Both the position numbers and the translations under genes were made by a program. Under the pieces are notes generated by a model, which did not search any database, had not been told where the DNA came from, and saw only the letters and a program-made list of their open reading frames with translations. Of a DNA stretch of 64,000 bases, positions 13,404 through 27,560 are shown piece after piece. The stretch is taken from NCBI GenBank assembly GCA_037349105.1, contig JAYJMM010000069.1:248001-312000 (forward strand), given 5' to 3'. This DNA comes from Limnomonas spitsbergensis. Its lineage: Eukaryota > Chlorophyta > Chlorophyceae > Chlamydomonadales. Every line of letters starts with the position of its first letter. The first letter of the stretch is position 1.

Positions 13404-16400
13404 GTGGCCTTGCCTAGAGCGGTTGAGGGAACCAACCATGATGCCTCAGTCTCCGCAATCCTTCGCATGCAATCAGACCATTGCATGAACAGACATGTAT
13501 CGAGGCAGATACCAAGCATATGTCACCATGGCGTGCTTTCAAAAGCCGGCCTATGTTATTTCAGTGAATGGTGTAGAATGCTTATCGCGTGGCCTTGCCT
13601 AGAGCGGTTGAGGGAACCAACCAGGATGCCTCAGTCTCCCGCCTTCCTTCGCATGCAATCACACCATTGCATGAACAGACATGTATCGAGGCAGATAACA
13701 AGCATATAATGTCACCATGGCGTGCTTTTAAAAGCCGGCCTATGTTATCTCAGTGAATGGTGTAGAATTCTTATCGCGTGGCCTTGCCTAGAGCGGTTGA
13801 GGGAGCCAACCGGGATGCCTCAGTCTCCCGCCTTCCTTCACATGCAATCACACAATTGCATGAACAGACATGTATCGAGGCAGATACCAAGCATATGTCA
13901 CCATGGCGTGCTTTCAAAAGCCCGCCTATGTTATCTCAGTGAATGGTGTATAATGCTTATCGCGTGGCCTTGCCTAGAGCGGTTGAGGGAACCAACCAGG
14001 ATGCCTTGCAGTCTCCGCAATCCTTCGCATGCAATCACACCATTGCATGAACATACATGTATCGAGGCAGATACCAAGCATATGTCACCATGGCGTGCTT
14101 TCAAAAGCCGGCCTATGTTATCTCAGTAAATGGTGTAGAATGCATATTGCGTGGCCTTGCCTAGAGCGGTTGAGGGAACCAACCATGATGCCTCAGTCTC
14201 CGCAATCCTTCGCATGCAATCAGACCATTGCATGAACAGACATGTATCGAGGCAGATACCAAGCATATGTCACCATGGCGTGCTTTCAAAAGCCGGCCTA
14301 TGTTATTTCAGTGAATGGTGTAGAATGCTTATCGCGTGGCCTTGCCTAGAGCGGTTGAGGGAACCAACCAGGATGCCTCAGTCTCCCGCCTTCCTTCGCA
14401 TGCAATCACACCATTGCATGAACAGACATGTATCGAGGCAGATAACAAGCATATAATGTCACCATGGCGTGCTTTTAAAAGCCGGCCTATGTTATCTCAG
14501 TGAATGGTGTAGAATTCTTATCGCGTGGCCTTGCCTAGAGCGGTTGAGGGAGCCAACCGGGATGCCTCAGTCTCCCGCCTTCCTTCACATGCAATCACAC
14601 AATTGCATGAACAGACATGTATCGAGGCAGATACCAAGCATATGTCACCATGGCGTGCTTTCAAAAGCCGGCCTATGTTATTTCAGTGAATGGTGTAGAA
14701 TGCTTATCGCGTGGCCTTGCCTACTAGAGCGGTTGAGGGAACCAACCAGGATGCCTCAGTCTCCCGCAATCCTTCGCATGCAATCACACCATTGCATGAA
14801 CATACATGTATCGAGGCAGATACCAAGCATATGTCACCATGGCGTGCTTTCAAAAGCCGGCCTATGTTATCTCAGTAAATGGTGTAGAATGCATATCGCG
14901 TGGCCTTGCCTAGAGCGGTTGAGGGAACCAACCATGATGCCTCAGTCTCCGCAATCCTTCGCATGCAATCACACCATTGCATGAACAGACATGTATCGAG
15001 GCAGATAACAAGCATATAATGTCACCATGGCGTGCTTTTAAAAGCCGGCCTATGTTATCTCAGTGAATGGTGTAGAATTCTTATCGCGTGGCCTTGCCTA
15101 GAGCGGTTGAGGGAGCCAACCGGGATGCCTCAGTCTCCCGCCTTCCTTCACATGCAATCACACAATTGCATGAACAGACATGTATCGAGGCAGATACCAA
15201 GCATATGTCACCATGGCGTGCTTTCAAAAGCCGGCCTATGTTATTTCAGTGAATGGTGTAGAATGCTTATCGCGTGGCCTTGCCTACTAGAGCGGTTGAG
15301 GGAACCAACCAGGATGCCTCAGTCTCCCGCAATCCTTCGCATGCAATCACACCATTGCATGAACATACATGTATCGAGGCAGATACCAAGCATATGTCAC
15401 CATGGCGTGCTTTCAAAAGCCGGCCTATGTTATCTCAGTAAATGGTGTAGAATGCATATCGCGTGGCCTTGCCTAGAGCGGTTGAGGGAACCAACCCGGA
15501 TGCCTCAGTCTCCGCAATCCTTCGCATGCAATCAGACCATTGCATGAACAGACATGTATCGAGGCAGATACCAAGCATATGTCACCATGACGTGCTTTAA
15601 AAAGCCGGCCTATGTTATTTCAGTGAATGGTGTAGAATGCTTATCGCGTGGCCTTGCCTAGAGCGGTTGAGGGAACCAACCAGGATGCCTCAGTCTCCCG
15701 CCTTCCTTCGCATGCAATCACACCATTGCATGAACAGACATGTATCGAGGCAGATAACAAGCATATAATGTCACCATGGCGTGCTTTTAAAAGCCGGCCT
15801 ATGTTATCTCAGTGAATGGTGTAGAATTCTTATCGCGTGGCCTTGCCTAGAGCGGTTGAGGGAGCCAACCGGGATGCCTCAGTCTCCCGCCTTCCTTCAC
15901 ATGCAATCACACAATTGCATGAACAGACATGTATCGAGGCAGATACCAAGCATATGTCACCATGGCGTGCTTTCAAAAGCCGGCCTATGTTATTTCAGTG
16001 AATGGTGTAGAATGCTTATCGCGTGGCCTTGCCTACTAGAGCGGTTGAGGGAACCAACCAGGATGCCTCAGTCTCCCGCAATCCTTCGCATGCAATCACA
16101 CCATTGCATGAACATACATGTATCGAGGCAGATACCAAGCATATGTCACCATGGCGTGCTTTCAAAAGCCGGCCTATGTTATCTCAGTAAATGGTGTAGA
16201 ATGCATATCGCGTGGCCTTGCCTAGAGCGGTTGAGGGAACCAACCATGATGCCTCAGTCTCCGCAATCCTTCGCATGCAATCAGACCATTGCATGAACAG
16301 ACATGTATCGTGGCAGATACCAAGCATATGTCACCATGGCGTGCTTTAAAAAGCCGGCCTATGTTATTTCAGTGAATGGTGTAGAATGCTTATCGCGTGG

Positions 16401-19400
16401 CCTTGCCTAGAGCGGTTGAGGGAACCAACCAGGATGCCTCAGTCTCCCGCCTTCCTTCGCATGCAATCACACCATTGCATGAACAGACATGTATCGAGGC
16501 AGATAACAAGCATATAATGTCACCATGGCGTGCTTTTAAAAGCCGGCCTATGTTATTTCAGTGAATGGTGTAGAATGCTTATCGCGTGGCCTTGCCTAGA
16601 GCGGTTGAGGGAACCAACCAGGATGCCTCAGTCTCCGCAATCCTTCGCATGCAATCACACCATTGCATGAACAGACATGTATAGAGGCAGATTCCAAGCG
16701 TATGTCACCATGGCGTGCTTTCAAAAGCCGGCCTATGTTATTTCAGCGAATGGTGTAGAATGATGATCGCGTGGCCTTGCCTACTAGAGCGGTTGAGGGA
16801 ACCAACCAGGATGCCTCAGTCTCCCGCAATCCTTCGCATGCAATCACACCATTGCATGAACATACATGTATCGAGGCAGATACCAAGCATATGTCACCAT
16901 GGCGTGCTTTTAAAAGCCCGCCTATGTTATTTCAGTGAATGGTGTAGAATGCTTATCGCGTGGCCTTGCCTAGAGCGGTTGAGGGAACCAACCAGGATGC
17001 CTCAGTCTCCCGCCTTCCTTCGCATGCAATCACACCATTGCATGAACAGACATGTATCGAGGCAGATAACAAGCATATAATGTCACCATGGCGTGCTTTT
17101 AAAAGCCGGCCTATGTTATCTCAGTGAATGGTGTAGAATTCTTATCGCGTGGCCTTGCCTAGAGCGGTTGAGGGAGCCAACCGGGATGCCTCAGTCTCCC
17201 GCCTTCCTTCACATGCAATCACACAATTGCATGAACAGACATGTATCGAGGCAGATACCAAGCATATGTCACCATGGCGTGCTTTCAAAAGCCGGCCTAT
17301 GTTATTTCAGTGAATGGTGTAGAATGCTTATCGCGTGGCCTTGCCTACTAGAGCGGTTGAGGGAACCAACCAGGATGCCTCAGTCTCCCGCAATCCTTCG
17401 CATGCAATCACACCATTGCATGAACATACATGTATCGAGGCAGATTCCAAGCATATGTCACCATGGCGTGCTTTCAAAAGCCGGCCTATGTTATCTCAGT
17501 AAATGGTGTAGAATGCATATCGCGTGGCCTTGCCTAGAGCGGTTGAGGGAACCAACCATGATGCCTCAGTCTCCGCAATCCTTCGCATGCAATCAGACCA
17601 TTGCATGAACAGACATGTATCGTGGCAGATACCAAGCATATGTCACCATGGCGTGCTTTAAAAAGCCGGCCTATGTTATTTCAGTGAATGGTGTAGAATG
17701 CTTATCGCGTGGCCTTGCCTAGAGCGGTTGAGGGAACCAACCAGGATGCCTCAGTCTCCCGCCTTCCTTCGCATGCAATCACACCATTGCATGAACAGAC
17801 ATGTATCGAGGCAGATAACAAGCATATAATGTCACCATGGCGTGCTTTTAAAAGCCGGCCTATGTTATTTCAGTGAATGGTGTAGAATGCTTATCGCGTG
17901 GCCTTGCCTAGAGCGGTTGAGGGAACCAACCAGGATGCCTCAGTCTCCGCAATCCTTCGCATGCAATCACACCATTGCATGAACATACATGTATCGAGGC
18001 AGATACCAAGCGTATGTCACCATGGCGTGCTTTCAAAAGCCGGCCTATGTTATTTCAGCGAATGGTGTAGAATGATGATCGCGTGGCCTTGCCTACTAGA
18101 GCGGTTGAGGGAACCAACCAGGATGCCTCAGTCTCCCGCAATCCTTCGCATGCAATCACACCATTGCATGAACATACATGTATCGAGGCAGATACCAAGC
18201 ATATGTCACCATGGCGTGCTTTTAAAAGCCCGCCTATGTTATCTCAGTGAATGGTGTAGAATGCATATCGCGTGGCCTTGCCTAGAGCGGTGGAGGGAAC
18301 CAACCAGGATGCCTCAGTCTCCGAAATCCTTCGCATGCAATCACACCATTGCATGAACATACATGTATCGAGGCAGATACCAAGCATATAATGTCACCAT
18401 GGCGTGCTTTTAAAAGCCGGCCTATGTTATCTCAGTGAATGGTGTAGAATTCTTATCGCGTGGCCTTGCCTAGAGCGGTTGAGGGAGCCAACCGGGATGC
18501 CTCAGTCTCCCGCCTTCCTTCACATGCAATCACACAATTGCATGAACAGACATGTATCGAGGCAGATACCAAGCATATGTCACCATGGCGTGCTTTCAAA
18601 AGCCGGCCTATGTTATTTCAGTGAATGGTGTAGAATGCTTATCGCGTGGCCTTGCCTACTAGAGCGGTTGAGGGAACCAACCAGGATGCCTCAGTCTCCC
18701 GCAATCCTTCGCATGCAATCACACCATTGCATGAACATACATGTATCGAGGCAGATACCAAGCATATGTCACCATGGCGTGCTTTCAAAAGCCGGCCTAT
18801 GTTATCTCAGTAAATGGTGTAGAATGCATATCGCGTGGCCTTGCCTAGAGCGGTTGAGGGAACCAACCATGATGCCTCAGTCTCCGCAATCCTTCGCATG
18901 CAATCAGACCATTGCATGAACAGACATGTATCGAGGCAGATACCAAGCATATGTCACCATGACGTGCTTTAAAAAGCCGGCCTATGTTATTTCAGTGAAT
19001 GGTGTAGAATGCTTATCGCGTGGCCTTGCCTAGAGCGGTTGAGGGAACCAACCAGGATGCCTCAGTCTCCCGCCTTCCTTCGCATGCAATCACACCATTG
19101 CATGAACAGACATGTATCGAGGCAGATAACAAGCATATAATGTCACCATGGCGTGCTTTTAAAAGCCGGCCTATGTTATCTCAGTGAATGGTGTAGAATT
19201 CTTATCGCGTGGCCTTGCCTAGAGCGGTTGAGGGAGCCAACCGGGATGCCTCAGTCTCCCGCCTTCCTTCACATGCAATCACACAATTGCATGAACAGAC
19301 ATGTATCGAGGCAGATACCAAGCATATGTCACCATGGCGTGCTTTCAAAAGCCGGCCTATGTTATTTCAGTGAATGGTGTAGAATGCTTATCGCGTGGCC

Positions 19401-20649
19401 TTGCCTACTAGAGCGGTTGAGGGAACCAACCATGATGCCTCAGTCTCCCGCAATCCTTCGCATGCAATCACACCATTGCATGAACATACATGTATCGAGG
19501 CAGATACCAAGCATATGTCACCATGGCGTGCTTTCAAAAGCCGGCCTATGTTATCTCAGTAAATGGTGTAGAATGCATATCGCGTGGCCTTGCCTAGAGC
19601 GGTTGAGGGAACCAACCATGATGCCTCAGTCTCCGCAATCCTTCGCATGCAATCAGACCATTGCATGAACACACATGTATCGTGGCAGATACCAAGCATA
19701 TGTCACCATGGCGTGCTTTAAAAAGCCGGCCTATGTTATTTCAGTGAATGGTGTAGAATGCTTATCGCGTGGCCTTGCCTAGAGCGGTTGAGGGAACCAA
19801 CCAGGATGCCTCAGTCTCCGCAATCCTTCGCATGCAATCACACCATTGCATGAACAGACATGTATAGAGGCAGATTCCAAGCATATGTCACCATGGCGTG
19901 CTTTCAAAAGCCGGCCTATGTTATTTCAGTGAATGGTGTAGAATGATGATCGCGTGGCCTTGCCTACTAGAGCGGTTGAGGGAACCAACCAGGATGCCTC
20001 AGTCTCCCGCAATCCTTCGCATGCAATCACACCATTGCATGAACATACATGTATCGAGGCAGATACCAAGCATATGTCACCATGGCGTGCTTTTAAAAGC
20101 CCGCCTATGTTATCTCAGTGAATGGTGTAGAATGCATATCGCGTGGCCTTGCCTAGAGCGGTGGAGGGAACCAACCAGGATGCCTCAGTCTCCGAAATCC
20201 TTCGCATGCAATCACACCATTGCATGAACATACATGTATCGAGGCAGATACCAAGCATATAATGTCACCATGGCGTGCTTTTAAAAGCCGGCCTATGTTA
20301 TCTCAGTGAATGGTGTAGAATTCTTATCGCGTGGCCTTGCCTAGAGCGGTTGAGGGAGCCAACCGGGATGCCTCAGTCTCCCGCCTTCCTTCACATGCAA
20401 TCACACAATTGCATGAACAGACATGTATCGAGGCAGATACCAAGCATATGTCACCATGACGTGCTTTAAAAAGCCGGCCTATGTTATTTCAGTGAATGGT
20501 GTAGAATGCTTATCGCGTGGCCTTGCCTAGAGCGGTTGAGGGAACCAACCAGGATGCCTCAGTCTCCCGCCTTCCTTCGCATGCAATCACACCATTGCAT
20601 GAACAGACATGTATCGAGGCAGATAACAAGCATATAATGTCACCATGGC
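13404..20649. repeat. Mosaic of 2-, 3-, 4-, 6- and 7-monomer higher-order units
   Basis: One variant series recurs at 13722, 14469, 15032, 15781, 17093, 18404, 19153, 20275 and 20650. The offsets are 747, 563, 749, 1312, 1311, 749, 1122 and 375 bp, which are 4, 3, 4, 7, 7, 4, 6 and 2 monomers. Whole-monomer steps of varying size are what repeated unequal exchange in register produces. Confidence 0.85.
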
Positions 20650-22554
20650 GTGCTTTTAAAAGCCGGCCTATGTTATCTCAGTGAATGGTGTAGAATTCTT
20701 ATCGCGTGGCCTTGCCTAGAGCGGTTGAGGGAGCCAACCGGGATGCCTCAGTCTCCCGCCTTCCTTCACATGCAATCACACAATTGCATGAACATACATG
20801 TATCGAGGCAGATACCAAGCATATGTCACCATGGCGTGCTTTCAAAAGCCGGCCTATGTTATTTCAGTGAATGGTGTAGAATGCTTATCGCGTGGCCTTG
20901 CCTACTAGAGCGGTTGAGGGAACCAACCAGGATGCCTCAGTCTCCCGCAATCCTTCGCATGCAATCACACCATTGCATGAACATACATGTATCGAGGCAG
21001 ATACCAAGCATATGTCACCATGGCGTGCTTTCAAAAGCCGGCCTATGTTATCTCAGTAAATGGTGTAGAATGCATATCGCGTGGCCTTGCCTAGAGCGGT
21101 TGAGGGAACCAACCATGATGCCTCAGTCTCCGCAATCCTTCGCATGCAATCAGACCATTGCATGAACAGACATGTATCGTGGCAGATACCAAGCATATGT
21201 CACCATGGCGTGCTTTAAAAAGCCGGCCTATGTTATTTCAGTGAATGGTGTAGAATGCTTATCGCGTGGCCTTGCCTAGAGCGGTTGAGGGAACCAACCA
21301 GGATGCCTCAGTCTCCCGCCTTCCTTCGCATGCAATCACACCATTGCATGAACAGACATGTATCGAGGCAGATAACAAGCATATAATGTCACCATGGCGT
21401 GCTTTTAAAAGCCGGCCTATGTTATTTCAGTGAATGGTGTAGAATTCTTATCGCGTGGCCTTGCCTAGAGCGGTTGAGGGAACCAACCATGATGCCTCAG
21501 TCTCCGCAATCCTTCGCATGCAATCACACCATTGCATGAACAGACATGTATCGAGGCAGATTCCAAGCATATGTCACCATGGCGTGCTTTCAAAAGCCGG
21601 CCTATGTTATTTCAGTGAATGGTGTAGAATGATGATCGCGTGGCCTTGCCTACTAGAGCGGTTGAGGGAACCAACCAGGATGCCTCAGTCTCCCGCAATC
21701 CTTCGCATGCAATCACACCATTGCATGAACATACATGTATCGAGGCAGATACCAAGCATATGTCACCATGGCGTGCTTTCAAAAGCCGGCCTATGTTATC
21801 TCAGTAAATGGTGTAGAATGCATATCGCGTGGCCTTGCCTAGAGCGGTTGAGGGAACCAACCATGATGCCTCAGTCTCCGCAATCCTTCGCATGCAATCA
21901 GACCATTGCATGAACAGACATGTATCGAGGCAGATACCAAGCATATGTCACCATGGCGTGCTTTAAAAAGCCGGCCTATGTTATTTCAGTGAATGGTGTA
22001 TAATGCTTATCGCGTGGCCTTGCCTAGAGCGGTTGAGGGAACCAACCCGGATGCCTCAGTCTCCGCAATCCTTCGCATGCAATCACACCATTGCATGAAC
22101 AGACATGTATCGAGGCAGATAACAAGCATATAATGTCACCATGGCGTGCTTTTAAAAGCCGGCCTATGTTATTTCAGTGAATGGTGTAGAATTCTTATCG
22201 CGTGGCCTTGCCTAGAGCGGTTGAGGGAACCAACCCGGATGCCTCAGTCTCCGCAATCCTTCGCATGCAATCACACCATTGCATGAACAGACATGTATCG
22301 AGGCAGATTCCAAGCATATGTCACCATGGCGTGCTTTCAAAAGCCGGCCTATGTTATTTCAGTGAATGGTGTAGAATGCTGATCGCGTGGCCTTGCCTAC
22401 TAGAGCGGTTGAGGGAACCAACCATGATGCCTCAGACTCCCGCAATCCTTCGCATGCAATCACACCATTGCATGAACATACATGTATCGAGGCAGATACC
22501 AAGCATATGTCACCATGGCGTGCTTTTAAAAGCCCGCCTATGTTATCTCAGTGA

Positions 22555-25500
22555 ATGGTTAATAATGCTTATCGCGTGGCCTTGCCTAGAGCGGTTGAGG
22601 GAACCAACCAGGATGCCTCAGTCTCCCGCAATCCTTCGCATGCAATCACACCATTGCATGAACATACATGTATCGAGGCAGATACCAAGCATATGTCACC
22701 ATGGCGTGCTTTCAAAAGCCGGCCTATGTTATCTCAGTAAATGGTGTAGAATGCATATCGCGTGGCCTTGCCTAGAGCGGTTGAGGGAACCAACCATGAT
22801 GCCTCAGTCTCCGCAATCCTTCGCATGCAATCAGACCATTGCATGAACAGACATGTATCGAGGCAGATACCAAGCATATGTCACCATGGCGTGCTTTAAA
22901 AAGCCGGCCTATGTTATTTCAGTGAATGGTGTAGAATGCTTATCGCGTGGCCTTGCCTAGAGCGGTTGAGGGAACCAACCAAGATGCCTCAGTCTCCTGC
23001 AATCCTTCGCATGCAATCACACCATTGCATGAACAGACATGTATCGAGGCAGATAACAAGCATATAATGTCACCATGGCGTGCTTTTAAAAGCCGGCCTA
23101 TGTTATTTCAGTGAATGGTGTAGAATGCTGATCGCGTGGCCTTGCCTAGAGCGGTTGAGGGAACCAACCAAGATGCCTCAGTCTCCCGCCTTCCTTCGCA
23201 TGCAATCACACCATTGCATGAACAGACATGTATCGAGGCAGATTCCAAGCATATGTCACCATGGCGTGCTTTCAAAAGCCGGCCTATGTTATTTCAGTGA
23301 ATGGTGTAGAATGATGATCGCGTGGCCTTGCCTACTAGAGCGGTTGAGGGAACCAACCAGGATGCCTCAGTCTCCCGCAATCCTTCGCATGCAATCACAC
23401 CATTGCATGAACATACATGTATCGAGGCAGATACCAAGCATATGTCACCATGGCGTGCTTTCAAAAGCCGGCCTATGTTATCTCAGTAAATGGTGTAGAA
23501 TGCATATCGCGTGGCCTTGCCTAGAGCGGTTGAGGGAACCAACCATGATGCCTCAGTCTCCGCAATCCTTCGCATGCAATCAGACCATTGCATGAACAGA
23601 CATGTATCGAGGCAGATACCAAGCATATGTCACCATGGCGTGCTTTAAAAAGCCGGCCTATGTTATTTCAGTGAATGGTGTAGAATGCTTATCGCGTGGC
23701 CTTGCCTAGAGCGGTTGAGGGAACCAACCCGGATGCCTCAGTCTCCGCAATCCTTCGCATGCAATCACACCATTGCATGAACAGACATGTATCGAGGCAG
23801 ATAACAAGCATATAATGTCACCATGGCGTGCTTTTAAAAGCCGGCCTATGTTATTTCAGTGAATGGTGTAGAATTCTTATCGCGTGGCCTTGCCTAGAGC
23901 GGTTGAGGGAACCAACCCGGATGCCTCAGTCTCCGCAATCCTTCGCATGCAATCACACCATTGCATGAACAGACATGTATCGAGGCAGATACCAAGCATA
24001 TGTCACCATGGCGTGCTTTTAAAAGCCCGCCTATGTTATCTCAGTGAATGGTTAATAATGCTTATCGCGTGGCCTTGCCTAGAGCGGTTGAGGGAACCAA
24101 CCAGGATGCCTCAGTCTCCCGCAATCCTTCGCATGCAATCACACCATTGCATGAACATACATGTATCGAGGCAGATACCAAGCATATGTCACCATGGCGT
24201 GCTTTCAAAAGCCGGCCTATGTTATCTCAGTAAATGGTGTAGAATGCATATCGCGTGGCCTTGCCTAGAGCGGTTGAGGGAACCAACCATGATGCCTCAG
24301 TCTCCGCAATCCTTCGCATGCAATCAGACCATTGCATGAACAGACATGTATCGAGGCAGATACCAAGCATATGTCACCATGGCGTGCTTTAAAAAGCCGG
24401 CCTATGTTATTTCAGTGAATGGTGTAGAATGCTTATCGCGTGGCCTTGCCTAGAGCGGTTGAGGGAACCAACCAAGATGCCTCAGTCTCCTGCAATCCTT
24501 CGCATGCAATCACACCATTGCATGAACAGACATGTATCGAGGCAGATAACAAGCATATAATGTCACCATGGCGTGCTTTTAAAAGCCGGCCTATGTTATT
24601 TCAGTGAATGGTGTAGAATGCTGATCGCGTGGCCTTGCCTAGAGCGGTTGAGGGAACCAACCAAGATGCCTCAGTCTCCCGCCTTCCTTCGCATGCAATC
24701 ACACCATTGCATGAACAGACATGTATCGAGGCAGATTCCAAGCATATGTCACCATGGCGTGCTTTCAAAAGCCGGCCTATGTTATTTCAGTGAATGGTGT
24801 AGAATGATGATCGCGTGGCCTTGCCTACTAGAGCGGTTGAGGGAACCAACCAGGATGCCTCAGTCTCCCGCAATCCTTCGCATGCAATCACACCATTGCA
24901 TGAACATACATGTATCGAGGCAGATACCAAGCATATGTCACCATGGCGTGCTTTCAAAAGCCGGCCTATGTTATCTCAGTAAATGGTGTAGAATGCATAT
25001 CGCGTGGCCTTGCCTAGAGCGGTTGAGGGAACCAACCATGATGCCTCAGTCTCCGCAATCCTTCGCATGCAATCAGACCATTGCATGAACAGACATGTAT
25101 CGAGGCAGATACCAAGCATATGTCACCATGGCGTGCTTTAAAAAGCCGGCCTATGTTATTTCAGTGAATGGTGTAGAATGCTTATCGCGTGGCCTTGCCT
25201 AGAGCGGTTGAGGGAACCAACCCGGATGCCTCAGTCTCCGCAATCCTTCGCATGCAATCACACCATTGCATGAACAGACATGTATCGAGGCAGATAACAA
25301 GCATATAATGTCACCATGGCGTGCTTTTAAAAGCCGGCCTATGTTATTTCAGTGAATGGTGTAGAATTCTTATCGCGTGGCCTTGCCTAGAGCGGTTGAG
25401 GGAACCAACCCGGATGCCTCAGTCTCCGCAATCCTTCGCATGCAATCACACCATTGCATGAACAGACATGTATCGAGGCAGATACCAAGCATATGTCACC

Positions 25501-26065
25501 ATGGCGTGCTTTTAAAAGCCCGCCTATGTTATCTCAGTGAATGGTTAATAATGCTTATCGCGTGGCCTTGCCTAGAGCGGTTGAGGGAACCAACCAGGAT
25601 GCCTCAGTCTCCCGCAATCCTTCGCATGCAATCACACCATTGCATGAACATACATGTATCGAGGCAGATACCAAGCATATGTCACCATGGCGTGCTTTCA
25701 AAAGCCGGCCTATGTTATCTCAGTAAATGGTGTAGAATGCATATCGCGTGGCCTTGCCTAGAGCGGTTGAGGGAACCAACCATGATGCCTCAGTCTCCGC
25801 AATCCTTCGCATGCAATCAGACCATTGCATGAACAGACATGTATCGAGGCAGATACCAAGCATATGTCACCATGGCGTGCTTTAAAAAGCCGGCCTATGT
25901 TATTTCAGTGAATGGTGTAGAATGCTTATCGCGTGGCCTTGCCTAGAGCGGTTGAGGGAACCAACCAAGATGCCTCAGTCTCCTGCAATCCTTCGCATGC
26001 AATCACACCATTGCATGAACAGACATGTATCGAGGCAGATACCAAGCATATAATGTCACCATGGC
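22555..26065. repeat. Higher-order repeat of eight monomers, 1493 bp
   Basis: Landmarks at 22555, 24048 and 25541, at 23080 and 24573, and at 23884 and 25377 are all 1493 bp apart. Both units carry the same private variants, such as GGTTAATAATG near 24050 and 25543. Two complete units and a partial third are present, nearly identical by eye. Confidence 0.88.
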
Positions 26066-27560
26066 GTGCTTTTAAAAGCCGGCCTATGTTATTTCAGTTA
26101 ATGGTGTAGAATGCTTATCGCGTGGCCTTGCCTAGAGCGGTTGAGGGAACCAACCAAGATGCCTCAGTCTCCCGCCTTCCTTCGCATGCAATCACACCAT
26201 TGCATGAACAGACATGTATCGAGGCAGATACCAAGCATATAATGTCACCATGGCGTGCTTTTAAAAGCCGGCCTATGTTATTTCAGTGAATGGTGTAGAA
26301 TTCTTATCACGTGGCCTTGCCTAGAGCGGTTGAGGGAACCAACCCGGATGCCTCAGTCTCCGCAATCCTTCGCATGCAATCAGACCATTGCATGAACAGA
26401 CATGTATCGAGGCAGATACCAAGCATATAATGTCACCATGGCGTGCTTTTAAAAGCCGGCCTATGTTATTTCAGTGAATGGTGTAGAATGCTTATCGCGT
26501 GGCCTTGCCTAGAGCGGTTGATGGAACCAACCAAGATGCCTCAGTCTCCCGCCTTCCTTCGCATGCAATCACACCATTGCATGAACAGACATGTATCGAG
26601 GCAGATACCAAGCATATAATGTCACCATGGCGTGCTTTTAAAAGCCGGCCTATGTTATTTCAGTGAATGGTGTAGAATTCTTATCACGTGGCCTTGCCTA
26701 GAGCGGTTGAGGGAACCAACCCGGATGCCTCAGTCTCCGCAATCCTTCGCATGCAATCAGACCATTGCATGAACAGACATGTATCGAGGCAGATACCAAG
26801 CATATGTCACCATGGCGTGCTTTAAAAAGCCGGCCTATGTTATTTCAGTGAATGGTGTAGAATTCTTATCACGTGGCCTTGCCTAGAGCGGTTGAGGGAA
26901 CCAACCCGGATGCCTCAGTCTCCGCAATCCTTCGCATGCAATCACACCATTGCATGAACAGACATGTATCGAGGCAGATTCCAAGCATATGTCACCATGG
27001 CGTGCTTTTAAAAGCCGGCCTATGTTATTTCAGTGAATGGTGTAGAATGTTTATTGCGTGGCCTTGCCTAGAGCGGTTGAGGGAACCAACCAGGATGCCT
27101 CAGGCTCCGCAATCCTTCGCATGCAATCACACCATTGCATGAACATACATGTATCGAGGCAGATACCAAGCATATGTCACCATGGCGTGCAATCAAAAGC
27201 CGGCCTATGTTATTTCAGTGAATGGTGTAGAATGCTTATCGCGTGGCCTTGCTTAGAGCGGTTGAGGGAACCAACCAGGATGCCTCAGTCTCCCGCATTC
27301 CTTCGCATGCAATCACACCATTGCATGAACATACATGTTTCGAGGCAGATATCAAGCATATGTCACCATGGCGTGCTTTCAAAAGCCGGCCTATGTTATC
27401 TCAGTGAATGGTGTAGAATGCTGATCGCGTGGCCATGCCTAAAGCAGTTGAGGGAACCAACCAAGATGCCTCAGTCTCCGCAATCCTTCGCATGCAATCA
27501 CACCATTGCATAAACAAACATTTTTCGAGGCAGATACCAAGCATATGTCACCATAGCGCG

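Larger units (their letters stand above)
6827..27560. repeat. Satellite array, right part
   Basis: The monomer interrupted at 3420 resumes exactly at the duplicated GCCGG. About 110 further copies follow without any other insertion. Variants fall into a few classes: loop bases of the dyad (CACACC, CACACA, CAGACC), the TAA and CTA insertions, TTAAAAAGCC versus TTCAAAAGCC, and CCGCCTTCC versus CCGCAATCC. These recur in ordered blocks. From about 26870 the copies diverge more, and the array ends at about 27560 with a truncated copy. No transcription unit or promoter is recognisable. Confidence 0.97.

Noticed and set aside
609..27513. Dozens of plus-strand open frames of 60-230 codons in the satellite sharing one peptide pattern
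   Set aside because: They follow from a 186-bp period divisible by three, shift frame with each 1-bp indel, and show no splice sites or codon constraint.
1..27560. A CRISPR-like array
   Set aside because: Monomers are contiguous, with no unique spacers, and the genome is eukaryotic.
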